Assembly: GCA_017622925.1 (NCBI GenBank)
Contig: JAGAQC010000048.1
Location: 1 to 48,940, forward strand
DNA from: Ruminococcus sp.
Lineage (GTDB): Bacteria; Bacillota; Clostridia; Oscillospirales; Ruminococcaceae
Length of the DNA: 48,940 bases
Direction: 5' to 3'
Shown: positions 24,035 to 33,500 of the stretch, piece after piece
How positions within the stretch are numbered: the stretch's first letter is position 1
Layout: each line of letters opens with the position of its first letter
Program-made: the position numbers and the translations under genes
The notes under the pieces: generated by a model
What the model saw: only the letters and a program-made list of their open reading frames with translations
What the model was told of the DNA's origin: nothing
The model's database searches: none

Positions 24035-26203
24035 ATGAAAGTAACTAAAATAGTAAGAGTTCGCAAAGCCTCTAAAGAGAATTTTGCTGCTGAGGAAAAG
24101 GATATAAAAATTTCTTCTGCGCTTGAAAACGCTGATGTAAAAAAGTTTGCTGAAAAGGCAGAGGAGAAGCCAAAGGAAACTCCAAAACCCGAGAAAAAGG
24201 CGGAGGAGAAGTCTAAGGAATCCCCGAAGTCCGAGAAAAAGGCAGAGGAGAAGCCAAAGGAAACTCCAAAGCCTGAGAAAAAAGCGGAGGAGAAGCCAAA
24301 ACAAGCTCCAAAACCCGAGAAAAAGGCAGAGGAGAAGTCTAAGGAATCCCCGAAGTCCGAGAAAAAGGCGGAGGAAAAGCTCAAGGAAACTCCAAAGCCC
24401 GAGAAAAAGGCTGAGGAGAAGCCAAAGGAAACTCCAAAACCCGAGAAAAAGGCGGAGGAGAAGTCTAAGGAATCCCCGAAGTCCGAGAAAAAGGCTGAGG
24501 AGAAGCCAAAGGAAACTCCAAAACCCGAGAAAAAGGCGGAGGAGAAGCCAAAGGAAACTCCAAAGCCCGAGAAAAAGACGGAGGAAAAGCCAAAGGAAAA
24601 TCCAAAGCCCGAGAAGAAAGCGGAGGAAAAGCCCAAGGAAAATCCAAAGCCCGAGAAGAAAGCGGAGGAAAAGCCAAAGCAAGCTCCCAAATTTGAGAAA
24701 AAGGCTGAGGAGAAGCCAAAGGAAACTCCAAAACCCGAGAAAAAAGCGGAGGAAAAGCCAAAGGAAAATCCAAAGCCCGAGAAAAAAGCTGAGGAGAAGC
24801 CAAAGGAAACTCCCAAATTTGAGAAAAAGGCAGAGGAGAAGCCAAAGGAATCCCCAAAACCCGAGAAAAAGGCAGAGGAGAAGCCAAAGGAAACTCCCAA
24901 ACCCGAGAAAAAAGCAGAGGAGAAGCCAAAGGAAACTTCCAAACCCGAGGAAAAAGCTGAGGAAAAGCCAAAGGAAACTCCCAAACCCGAGAAAAAAGCA
25001 GAGGAAAAGCCGAAAACAATTTTTATTGAAGAAATAAATGTAAAAAAATCGTCGGACGGCGTTGAAAAGAGTTCTCTTTCGGCTGCGCAAGAAACAGCAA
25101 AGTCGGAGAAGATCCCCCAAAAAAAGCCGAACAATGTTCAGGTGATCTCAGACGCTCCAAAGCCTGCAAAAGAAAAGAAAAAAGAAATGCCCGAGATCGT
25201 TCTTTCGCGTGAGGAATTCAGAGAGGTCAACGAGACTGCTCAGCCAAAGAAAGCCGAACCCGAAGCGGTGAAAAAAACGACAACTAAGGCAATGTCCCGT
25301 GAAAAAATCAACGAATTATACAGTGACAAGGACATCGAGCAGGTCGAAACTGTTGAAATCGACGATGTGAACAATATGGCTCTTGGTAAAAACGGAACTT
25401 TGCTTATAAAATATATTGGCACTAACGAAGTAATACATATCCCCGATACGATAACTTCTATAGGAAAATACGCATTCAGAGGCAATAAATCGGCAAAAAC
25501 GATTATTATGTCCGACAGCGTCAAGACTGTTGACCGCTTTGCTTTCGCCCACTGCGTTAATTTGGAAGAAATTGTTTTTTCGAGAAATTTGGAGTCTATC
25601 GGCGAAAACGCTTTCCTGAAATGTCAGCGGCTTAAAGAGCTTGATCTCCCTAATTCTCTTAAAAATATCGGCAAGGGAGCTTTTGGCAGATGCAGCTCCA
25701 TACGCAAGCTGATTTTCCCGGGACAAATAAAAAGAATAAACGATTTAAGCTTTTTTGCCTGCCGCAATCTTAATCGGGTAATTATTTCTCATTCTGTGGA
25801 AGCTATCGGAAATGCGGCGTTTTCCGAATGCTACGGCTTAAAGAAGATCGTTATTGCAGATTCGGTCACAAGTATCGGCGAAAGCGCATTTTCGTGGTGT
25901 AGGTCGCTGGAGGAGATCACGATACCCTCGTCTGTAAAAACTGTGGGCAGTTGGGCATTTTACGGCTGTACCAAGCTTACGGACGTTCGTATCAGCGTTC
26001 AGACAAAAGATGTCCGCGACGACGCATTCTGCGGCTGCGAGAATATTTATAACGTAAAAATCGCTGAGTTCGAGGGCGTTGACTACAATCAGACAACGGT
26101 AAAAAAAGGGCAGAAGCTTATTCTGCGTATTTTGAAGCAGGTCAACCGCAAAAAGGCGGAACGCTACGCCCGTGAGCATAATATCAGCACCATGTTTATG
26201 TAA
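24035..26203 (+). CDS. Lys/Glu/Pro tandem-repeat protein with BspA-type leucine-rich repeats
   Basis: A 722-residue protein with no signal peptide or membrane segment. Residues 41-320 are 20 tandem copies of a 14-residue unit, consensus KAEEKPKETPKPEK, then a partial copy. Variants are SKESPKSEK, KQAPKPEK, KENPKPEK and KPKFEK. A charged spacer (about 330-460) leads to seven to eight LRR_5/BspA-like repeats (SVTSIGESAFSWCRSLEEI type), residues about 465-690. LRR_5 proteins are usually secreted; this one appears cytoplasmic unless exported by a non-classical route. AGGTG precedes the ATG. The extended Pro/Lys/Glu region probably acts as a stiff spacer. Function unknown. Confidence 0.85.
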   Translation: MKVTKIVRVRKASKENFAAEEKDIKISSALENADVKKFAEKAEEKPKETPKPEKKAEEKSKESPKSEKKAEEKPKETPKPEKKAEEKPKQAPKPEKKAEEKSKESPKSEKKAEEKLKETPKPEKKAEEKPKETPKPEKKAEEKSKESPKSEKKAEEKPKETPKPEKKAEEKPKETPKPEKKTEEKPKENPKPEKKAEEKPKENPKPEKKAEEKPKQAPKFEKKAEEKPKETPKPEKKAEEKPKENPKPEKKAEEKPKETPKFEKKAEEKPKESPKPEKKAEEKPKETPKPEKKAEEKPKETSKPEEKAEEKPKETPKPEKKAEEKPKTIFIEEINVKKSSDGVEKSSLSAAQETAKSEKIPQKKPNNVQVISDAPKPAKEKKKEMPEIVLSREEFREVNETAQPKKAEPEAVKKTTTKAMSREKINELYSDKDIEQVETVEIDDVNNMALGKNGTLLIKYIGTNEVIHIPDTITSIGKYAFRGNKSAKTIIMSDSVKTVDRFAFAHCVNLEEIVFSRNLESIGENAFLKCQRLKELDLPNSLKNIGKGAFGRCSSIRKLIFPGQIKRINDLSFFACRNLNRVIISHSVEAIGNAAFSECYGLKKIVIADSVTSIGESAFSWCRSLEEITIPSSVKTVGSWAFYGCTKLTDVRISVQTKDVRDDAFCGCENIYNVKIAEFEGVDYNQTTVKKGQKLILRILKQVNRKKAERYAREHNISTMFM
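24155..25015 (+). repeat. 42-bp coding tandem repeat (about 20.5 copies)
   Basis: In-frame 42-bp units encoding KAEEKPKETPKPEK. Units vary at synonymous and a few non-synonymous positions; three SKESPKSEK variant units (2, 5 and 8) recur with a three-unit period, showing duplication of blocks larger than one unit. Length should vary by slippage or recombination. Confidence 0.97.
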
Positions 26204-26221
26204 GATTTTTATTATAAATAA

Positions 26222-26258
26222 AAATCCCCTTTGTTTTGGCGACAAAGGGGATTTATTG
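26222..26258. terminator. Bidirectional terminator between the LRR gene and tyrA
   Basis: A perfect 12-bp stem AAATCCCCTTTG/CAAAGGGGATTT, 9-nt loop, with A/T-rich flanks on both sides. Confidence 0.88.
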
Positions 26259-26260
26259 CG

Positions 26261-27112
26261 TTAATTCGGCTGTCCCTGACGGTGGCGGAGGTTTTCTTCC
26301 TTGAGCTGCCTGCCCTCGGCGATAAGCCGAAGCATTTCTTCGCTGTCGGCATTTTTAAGAGCCGTATTATATTTCGTCAGATTTTCAATTAGAATTTCAA
26401 GCTCGTACATCAGATTTTCTCTGTTCTGCATAAACAGATCGGTCCACATTTTTTCGTTCATGGTGGCAATTCTTGTCATATCCTGAAAACTGCCGCCGCT
26501 GAAACCGCATTCCAAGTCAAGCTCGGGACTTTTTACGTATGCGGAGGACACGATATGAGCAAGCTGTGAGGTGTACGCTATCATTTTGTCGTGGTTTTCG
26601 GGAGTAGTTACCACGATCTTTCCTGCGCCGATCTCTTTTGCAAGATTCGTCAGCAGATCAATATCCTCGGTTCTGCTGTTTTCAAAAGGCGCGATTATAA
26701 AGTTTGCTTTCTGGAACAGATCGGCGCTGCTGTTATGGTAGCCGCCGAACTCCTTTCCTGCCATAGGGTGTATGCCGACATAACGAAGTCCGCAGTCCTC
26801 AGCCATTTTTTTAACTCTCAGTGAGAAACTTCCCTTAATGCCGCAAACATCGGTGATAAGGGTATTTTTATCGAATTTACCGATATTTTCCCGTAGATAG
26901 CGTTCCGCAGCGTCGGGAAAAAGCGAGACTATGACTAAATCGTATCCGCTGAAGCTGCCGTCAAATTCCTTGTCGATAGCGACATCTCTCAGGGCTGAAA
27001 ATTCAATATCGTGGTTCAGATCGCAGCCTGTGACCAAATGGGAGGTGTATTTTTTCAAAGCTTTGCAGATCGAGCCTCCGATAAGACCCAGTCCGACTAC
27101 TAAAATTTTCAT
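26261..27112 (-). CDS. tyrA: Prephenate dehydrogenase
   Basis: A 283-residue cytoplasmic enzyme that oxidatively decarboxylates prephenate to 4-hydroxyphenylpyruvate for tyrosine. The N-terminal Rossmann motif GLGLIGGS, the IHPMAGKEFGG active-site segment and the HDKMIAYTSQLAH helix are typical. No ACT or chorismate mutase domain is attached. AAGGAAG precedes the ATG. Its own promoter lies 38 nt upstream. Other aromatic genes are not adjacent. Confidence 0.94.
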   Translation of the reverse strand: MKILVVGLGLIGGSICKALKKYTSHLVTGCDLNHDIEFSALRDVAIDKEFDGSFSGYDLVIVSLFPDAAERYLRENIGKFDKNTLITDVCGIKGSFSLRVKKMAEDCGLRYVGIHPMAGKEFGGYHNSSADLFQKANFIIAPFENSRTEDIDLLTNLAKEIGAGKIVVTTPENHDKMIAYTSQLAHIVSSAYVKSPELDLECGFSGGSFQDMTRIATMNEKMWTDLFMQNRENLMYELEILIENLTKYNTALKNADSEEMLRLIAEGRQLKEENLRHRQGQPN

Positions 27113-27149
27113 GAGTATTACTTCCTTTTCGTTAGTCCTGTTTAGGTCT

Positions 27150-27178
27150 ATTATACTACTTTAATGCGAAAAAGTCAA
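27150..27178 (-). promoter_or_regulatory. Promoter of tyrA
   Basis: TTGACT (27173-27178) and TATAAT (27150-27155) on minus, 17-bp spacer. The transcript would begin in a TAGACCTAAACAGGACTA near-palindrome (27134-27151), which could be an operator. Confidence 0.85.
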
Positions 27179-27232
27179 GTTATTGAAAATCAATTTTAAG
27201 GTTTACAGCAAATTTGTACAGAAGATTTTTGT

Positions 27233-27425
27233 TATCCTTTACTTTCTGTTAAAGAGGGAACTCTTGGTGTCCATTCTCGTGAATTGGGCTGTGAAAATCA
27301 TGGAGACTAACAGTATAGTGTAGATTTTGGGATTTTCACAGCCCAATTCACGACAACAGAGATTCCAAAGGGGTCACCCCTTTGGCAGGGGGTGCAGGGG
27401 GACAGAGTCCCCCTGCTTAAGTTTA
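27233..27425. mobile_element. Stacked-hairpin element, family 1, copy C (one end eroded)
   Basis: About 190 bp in the orientation of copy B. It keeps the GC hairpin (27395-27416), the CCAAAGGGG hairpin (27365-27385) and a perfect 22-bp stem (27278-27299 with 27331-27352). That stem has an unrelated sequence to copies A and B yet is fully complementary. Beyond the stem the homology to copy A resumes (CCCTCTTTAACA-like). CTTAAG remains at 27416-27421; the other terminus is not recognisable. Lies between tyrA and the pseudouridine synthase gene. Confidence 0.8.
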
Positions 27426-27434
27426 TTGTAAAAT

Positions 27435-28379
27435 TTAAAATTGGATCATATATAAATTTTCGGGGGACTTTGGGTGGATATTGCATAGGTATCGGAGCGG
27501 CGAGTTTTCCGGAAAATCAAATTCCAGCTCGTATGCGCAAAGCTGCTGACGGAAAATGCCGAAGCGTTTGTTTGCGGCGATATTTCCGTATTTTCCGTCC
27601 CCGAGGATAGGCAGACCGATATGCGCAAGGTGCGCCCTTATCTGGTGAGTACGTCCCGTATAAAGCCGTATTTCAAGCAGCGAAAGTCCTGATTTTTCGG
27701 CTAAAAGTCTGTAGCCTGTGCGTATCTGTCTGAATCCTTCTTTCGGTTCGCTGCTTATACGCACCATATTTCTGCCCTCGTCCCTGAAATGGTAGGCGGT
27801 GAGTATGTCCTCAGACTTTGCAGGCTTTCCGACAACGACACAGCGGTAAATTTTATGTATGCAGCCCGACTTGATGCCCTCGTTCAGTTCCCGAAGCGAA
27901 GCCGCATTTTTTGCCGCAGTCACAAGTCCCGAGGTATTCCTGTCAAGCCTGCTGCAAAGAGCAGGGGAGAAAGTATTCTCGGTATCGGGAGCGTATTCCC
28001 CCTTACGGTAAAGATAAAGCTTTATTCGGTTTATCAGAGTATCGGGGTTATTTTCGCCGTTGCTGTGCGAGTCAAGTCCCACAGGCTTGAACACGATAAT
28101 GATGTTGTCGTCCTCATAGATCACGTTCAGCTCCGTATCGGCATTGATAAAGCTCATGTCGTGCCGCTTAGGAGCTGAAACATCGTCCTTGACGTACACA
28201 CGGACAATATCCCCCTCGGCAAGCTTTGCGGAAATTTCACAGCGTTTGCCGTTTATTTTTATATCTTTTTTGCGGATAAGTCGGTACATCATGCTTTTGG
28301 GAAGCTCGGGCATAGCCTTTTGCAGGAATTTATCTATTCTCTGACCGCTGTCATTCTGTGTGATATTAAATTCTTTCAT
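27435..28379 (-). CDS. RluA-family pseudouridine synthase
   Basis: A 314-residue RNA-modifying enzyme. An N-terminal S4 RNA-binding domain (about 13-70) precedes the catalytic domain with the RluA motif CSRLDRNTSGLV holding the catalytic Asp, plus GRTHQIRAHLAHIGLPILGD. Target RNA (23S rRNA or tRNA) cannot be chosen from sequence; RluD/RluC-like is most likely. GAGGTG precedes the ATG. Hairpin element C follows its stop. Confidence 0.93.
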   Translation of the reverse strand: MKEFNITQNDSGQRIDKFLQKAMPELPKSMMYRLIRKKDIKINGKRCEISAKLAEGDIVRVYVKDDVSAPKRHDMSFINADTELNVIYEDDNIIIVFKPVGLDSHSNGENNPDTLINRIKLYLYRKGEYAPDTENTFSPALCSRLDRNTSGLVTAAKNAASLRELNEGIKSGCIHKIYRCVVVGKPAKSEDILTAYHFRDEGRNMVRISSEPKEGFRQIRTGYRLLAEKSGLSLLEIRLYTGRTHQIRAHLAHIGLPILGDGKYGNIAANKRFGIFRQQLCAYELEFDFPENSPLRYLCNIHPKSPENLYMIQF

Positions 28380-28483
28380 TTTTCACCTCTGTAAAAAATT
28401 TGTGATTTTGTACAAATATCGAGAGTACATTTAGTATAGTTTGACGAAATTCCGTGAGACTTTCGCATTTTGTAGTAAAATTG

Positions 28484-28512
28484 TTGCAATTCTGTAATAA
28501 TTATGATACAAT
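28484..28512 (+). promoter_or_regulatory. Promoter of the GH25 lysozyme gene
   Basis: TTGCAA at 28484-28489 and TACAAT at 28507-28512, 17-bp spacer. Predicted start near 28519. Confidence 0.7.
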
Positions 28513-28518
28513 TAGAGT

Positions 28519-28657
28519 GCAGGCTGAAGTAGATTCGGTCTATTAATGGTATAGAAGCGGAGTGGTGATAAAGCGGTTTGATGTGCCTGCTGTTGGGGTA
28601 AGCATTGTATACACGAATAAGAAGTACGCCCACGACATTTTAAGGAGATGATAACCA
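28519..28657 (+). promoter_or_regulatory. Long leader of the lysozyme gene
   Basis: About 139 nt. GCAGGC at the predicted 5' end (28519-28524) can pair with GCCTGC (28585-28590), closing a 60-nt domain with AGCGGAGTGGTGATAAAGCG. Unrecognised; candidate regulatory RNA. Confidence 0.4.
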
Positions 28658-30472
28658 ATGAGTTTAGTCAGAAGAATAACGTCTGCTGTGTTGTCTGTCA
28701 GTCTCGGACTTCTTTCGATCTCGTCTGTCCCGTGCAGCGCAGTCGAAAAAGACTATACATATGATAACACATTTTCGGAAAAAAGTAAAGACCCTGCTTC
28801 GGTGACGGAAAAGCCTTTCAACGTGTTTGACATTTATAACGCATACTACGGCATCGTTCCCACAACAACGGCAGCCACAACAACTGCAACGACAACTGTT
28901 ACAACGACAACTGTTTCAACAAAAAAGACAACGACTACTTCCACTACTGCAACGAAAAAGACCACATCGGCAACAGTTTTAACAACGTCAACGGAGCTTA
29001 CTACATCGGAGAAGCCGGTAACTACGGCAATACCGACCACACCAATTACCTCAGCGCCTATCACAGCTCCCGTAACAACACCGACTTCTTCTTCGTCTGC
29101 CGTAAGTACCGCGCCTGTTACTACAGCTACGGCATTGTGCCTTAACGGAATAGACGTCGCTAAGTATCAGCTTGACGTTGACTGGCAGACTGCCAAAGCG
29201 AGCGGAGAGGTCGATTATGCGATCATTCAGGCAGGCTTCGGAAAATTTTCAAATCAGGTCGATCCTTACTTCCATAAGAATATGCAGAATGCGCAGGCGG
29301 CAGGAATGGACGTCGGAATATACTGGTTCAGCTATGCTAAGTCGGTGGAGGACGCAAAGCTCGAAGCGCAGGCGTGTCTTGAAGTCATAAAGGGCTACAG
29401 CTTTACATACCCCATTTATTACGACTTTGAGTACGAATGGGCTTTGAAAAATCTGTCCGTTGCGGAGCTTTCGGCTATGGTCGATGCGTTTTGTACAATT
29501 ATGGAGGAAAACGGCTACTATGTAGGCGTTTACGGCAGCGGAAGCTATCTTGAAAACAGCATATACAAGCACGTTTTGTCTAAATATGACGTATGGGTCG
29601 CCGAATATGGCAGTTCCGTAAGCTGGTATAAGGGTCAGTACGGAATGTGGCAGTATACGGGTTCGGGAACTGCTCCCGGAGTACCGACTGAGGTCGATAA
29701 GGATTACTGCTACAAGGATTATCCCTCAATTATAGGCGTAAATCCAAAGGACGGACGACTTCCCGTTACTTCGACTCCTGTTGTGACGCAGCCTGTTGTT
29801 ACCGATACTCAGACAACGCAGCAAACTACTACGGCATCGACAACTTCGACAATTGCGACAACGATCCCGAGAGGATATATTATTGAAGATACGTCAGTAA
29901 CATATGATTGGGATAAGTTTGATAAGGACAAATACCAATATGCTATGCTTGAGGTCGATTCCGTTCAGGAGCTTGACGCTGTAAAGGCGAATATAGACGC
30001 GGCGCATGCGGAGGGTATCGACTGCGGAATCATTTATCTTGCCGTGGAGACTTCCTCGGGTACGGCAAGCCAAAACGCCGAAAAGCTTTACAATATGCTC
30101 AGTACGGTCAAGCTTGAATACCCAGTGTATTATTGGTTCAATAAGTCCGATATTTCGGATTACGGTGTGGGAGCTGCACAGCTTTCCGAAAATGCGGACG
30201 CTTTCTGTTCGTATTTGGAGGAACGCAGGTATTTTGTGGGAATTGCCGCATATGATACGTTGTTGGCGGAACAGCTCGACGTCGGCTTGTTTAAAAAGTA
30301 CAGCGTATGGCTGTTTAATGAGCAGGAAACGCCCGTAATATATTGGGGACACTGCGGCATGGTCAGCGAGTGGGACTATGCTGTCGGAGGATATTCACAT
30401 TACAGCAAGGATAAGTTCCCGTCTATCATAGCGAAAAACGGTCTGAACGGCTATCCTAAAACAATCGAATAA
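28658..30472 (+). CDS. Secreted GH25 lysozyme with a degenerate second GH25 domain
   Basis: A 604-residue secreted muramidase-type protein. A signal peptide (1 to about 27) is followed by a long Thr-rich linker (about 68-155). The first GH25 domain (about 163-362) has NGIDVAKYQ and YYDFEYEW with catalytic Asp256 and Glu258. A second Thr-rich linker (about 370-405) leads to a second GH25-like domain (about 408-600). In it the equivalent of YYDFE reads YYWFN (Trp493, Asn495) and the N-terminal GIDVAKYQ motif is replaced by IEDTSVTYDW, so it should be inactive and may bind wall glycan. AAGGAG precedes the ATG. Single-gene unit with its own promoter, long leader and terminator. Confidence 0.93.
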   Translation: MSLVRRITSAVLSVSLGLLSISSVPCSAVEKDYTYDNTFSEKSKDPASVTEKPFNVFDIYNAYYGIVPTTTAATTTATTTVTTTTVSTKKTTTTSTTATKKTTSATVLTTSTELTTSEKPVTTAIPTTPITSAPITAPVTTPTSSSSAVSTAPVTTATALCLNGIDVAKYQLDVDWQTAKASGEVDYAIIQAGFGKFSNQVDPYFHKNMQNAQAAGMDVGIYWFSYAKSVEDAKLEAQACLEVIKGYSFTYPIYYDFEYEWALKNLSVAELSAMVDAFCTIMEENGYYVGVYGSGSYLENSIYKHVLSKYDVWVAEYGSSVSWYKGQYGMWQYTGSGTAPGVPTEVDKDYCYKDYPSIIGVNPKDGRLPVTSTPVVTQPVVTDTQTTQQTTTASTTSTIATTIPRGYIIEDTSVTYDWDKFDKDKYQYAMLEVDSVQELDAVKANIDAAHAEGIDCGIIYLAVETSSGTASQNAEKLYNMLSTVKLEYPVYYWFNKSDISDYGVGAAQLSENADAFCSYLEERRYFVGIAAYDTLLAEQLDVGLFKKYSVWLFNEQETPVIYWGHCGMVSEWDYAVGGYSHYSKDKFPSIIAKNGLNGYPKTIE

Positions 30473-30496
30473 TATTTAATTTTATGTTTTGAGTAT

Positions 30497-30532
30497 ATCA
30501 ACGCCGCACAGCTTATGCGGCGTTGATTTTTT
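30497..30532 (+). terminator. Intrinsic terminator of the lysozyme gene
   Basis: A perfect 12-bp stem ATCAACGCCGCA/TGCGGCGTTGAT, 7-nt loop, T-run. Confidence 0.95.
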
Positions 30533-30580
30533 AGAACCTGTTCAGTATCTCGGCGTGTGCGGATTTTCTGAACAGGCTCT
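30533..30580. repeat. Short palindrome upstream of addB
   Basis: AGAACCTGTTCAG/CTGAACAGGCTCT (12 of 13 paired). Belongs to the AGA-CC-GTTC palindrome group also at 14873 and 38357. It lies directly ahead of the addB ribosome binding site. Confidence 0.6.
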
Positions 30581-30595
30581 AATGAAGGAGTTTTT

Positions 30596-33500
30596 ATGAC
30601 GGAGTTTATTACAGGAGCATCGGGTACGGGTAAAACCACCGAAATGTTCAAAAGGATAAAGGAATGCGCCGACAAAGAACGGATAGTTCTTGTTCCCGAG
30701 CAGTATTCCACAGAGTTTGATAAAAAATTGTACTTTTATATTGGGGCGAAAGAATTTAACAGCCTTTTTTCCCTTACGTTCAGCAGTCTTGCGCGTCAGC
30801 TTTTCCAGCTTTACGGCGAGCCTGACAGAAAAGGCGAATATGCGGACGATATGGCTCGCCTTATACTGATATACCGCGCGGTGGACGGTGCAAGAAAAAA
30901 TCCCGAGCAGTTGAAATTTTTCGCCAAAAGCAGCGCATACACGGGATTTGCGGAGGACGCTCTTAAACTTATCAGCGATATGAAAAAGGCTGGAATTTCG
31001 CCGCAGCGACTGATGCTTAAATCGGAGCTTCTCGACAGCAGGCTTCATGACAAGGTTACGGACATTGCCAATATTTTTTACGAATATGAATTTCTTATGG
31101 AACAATATGGGTTCAAGGAACACCTTGAAAATATACGTGAAGCGGCTAAAATTGCAAATATGCAGCGTTTTTTCAAGGGGAAAACCGTTTTTCTCGACGA
31201 ATTTGAAAGCTTTACCGCCGATCAGATAGATATGCTGAAAGTGATTTTTTCTTCGGCTGAAAATACGGTCATTACCCTGCGTACCGATGATGTCAATGCA
31301 GGGGAGTTTACGCTTTTTGAGACTGTGAACTCGACCTACAGACAGCTTTCGGAGCTATGCCGTGAGTTGAACGTTTCCGTCAAGCTTACGAAGCTTGAAG
31401 AAAGCCGCCGTTTCCGATATGACGACTTGAAATATCTCAGCGAAAGGGCGATGCGTAATCTGCCGAATTGTCCCGAAAACGCTCCCGAGCCGCATAATAT
31501 CCGTATTTTTGAAGCTCGTGATATGTACGGAGAAGCCGAGTACATATGTGCCGAGCTGCGAAGGCTCGTCTATGCCGACAGTACCTTGAAATTCAGGGAT
31601 ATAGCCGTTATTTCAAATAATATCGAGGATTACGCCGACGTACTCAAAGCCGCCTTTGCAAGATATGATATTCCGTATTTTATGAGTATCGAGCAGCCTG
31701 TGGGTCATACGGCGGTAATGGTGTTTTTCCTGTCGCTCCTCGATCTGCTGACGGCTAAAAAAATGCGCAGCGAGCAGATTTTCAGACTTCTTAAATGCGG
31801 ACTTCTTGAAGCCGAGCTTACCGATGTTTCGCTCCTTGAAAATTACTGCTACAAATGGGACGTTGACGGCGATATGTGGGCGGAACAGTTTACAGCCGAG
31901 GACGATTCGCTTGAATTGATAGAAGAACTGAGAAGCCGTACCGTTGTTCCTCTTTTGAAGCTCAGGAAAAAGCTTGTCAAGGAAAATTCAGCCGAGTATT
32001 TCTGCGGTCTGCTGTACAAGTACCTTACGGAAAGCAATGCTGAACGAAACCTCGGCAAACTCATGAACAGGCTCATAAAAACAGACCACGACAACGAAGC
32101 GGCGGAGCTTAAACGACTTTGGGGCTGTCTCATGGATATACTTGACGGAGCTGCCGATACTCTGGGCGACGAGCCGCTGAAATTCCGAGAGCTTGCGGAT
32201 ATTCTGCGTTCCATGATAGGGCAGATAAGCTATTCAGTTCCCCCGAGAACCCTTGACGCTGTTACGGCGGCGTCGGCAAGAACAGCGCGACTGAGTTCGC
32301 CGAGGGTCATCTTCGTTATGGGCGCGGCTGAGGGGGATTTTCCGAATCAGGTGAATCTTCACGGTCTTTTTACGGAGGGGGACAAGCAGACCCTTTCAAA
32401 GCACGGTCTTGACATTGCCCGTCCGCTGACCGACCTTATAGCTTCGGAACGTCTAATTGCATATAAGGCGCTGTCTACGGCGTCTGAGAAGCTGTATCTG
32501 AGCTATCCCTTGTCCGACCTTTCGGGACAGGCTAAGTATCCGTCACGTATCATTGAGCAGATACGTGAGATGTTCGGCAGTAATATGCTGATAACGGAAA
32601 GCAGTCTCACGCCCGATTTTTATGCCGTTACAAAGAAAGCGGCGTACTATCATTATATGCAGGACAGGGCAGAAAATACCGCTGAAACGGTTTCGATACG
32701 CGCCGCTCTGCTTGCGGACGAGGAATACCGCCGAAAAATAACAATGGCTCTCAGCAAAACGGGGCAGACTCCCGAATACCGCATTGACCGTTCTGTTATG
32801 GAGAAGCTTGAAAGCTTTGAACCGCTGTATTTGTCGCCGTCTGCAATGGAGAAGTATAATAAGTGTCATTTCATGCACTTCTGCGAAAATATGCTGAAAC
32901 TGCAAATTCCCGAAAAAATAGAGCTTGACAGGAGAATTACAGGCGAGCTTACGCACAGTTGTTTTCAGAAAATACTCGGGTCAAGGTCAAAATCCGAGTT
33001 TGTTTCCATGTCTTACGAACAGCTTCAAAGGGAGATAGAATCGGAGGCAGATGTTTACCGCAAGGAGAAAATGGCAGGGGATTTCGGCAAAACTCCGAGA
33101 TTCGAGCTGTTTTTCAACAAGCTTACGGAACGTCTTGGGGACGTATTTCTGCACACGCAGCATTCTCTTATGGCAAGCGATTTTGTTCCCGATGCTTTCG
33201 AACTGAACCTGCGTGAAACTCATTCCGTAAGTATTGGCTTCGGCGAGGGAAGGGAGCTGCTTTTCGGCGGCATAATAGACCGAGCGGACGTCTGCGATGT
33301 GAACGGAAAGAAATATCTTCGGGTGGTGGACTATAAGAGCAGTAAAAAGTTTATCAACGAAAATACGCTTGCAGGGGGACTTAATCTTCAAATGCTGCTG
33401 TATCTTTTTGCCGCATGCGAAAATGGCGGAGTTTATGAGGACTGCAAACCTGCCGGAGTGCTTTACACACCGCTTAGGCTCTCGAATATAAGCGTAGACC

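Noticed and set aside
24155-25015. Regular repeats suggesting a CRISPR array
   Set aside because: Units are contiguous 42-bp in-frame codon repeats with no spacers and no cas genes.
24004-25134. Long Phe/Ser-rich and Leu-rich reading frames antisense to the tandem-repeat gene, and an Arg-rich frame in the same region
   Set aside because: They are by-products of the 42-bp repeat being open in all frames; no ribosome binding site, and the Lys/Glu frame continues into a real LRR domain.
28846-29064. Val-rich frame antisense to the lysozyme linker
   Set aside because: Arises from the Thr (ACN) codon run of the linker; no start signal.
30533-30580. Palindrome ahead of addB as a terminator
   Set aside because: No T tract follows; the lysozyme terminator at 30497-30532 already precedes it.
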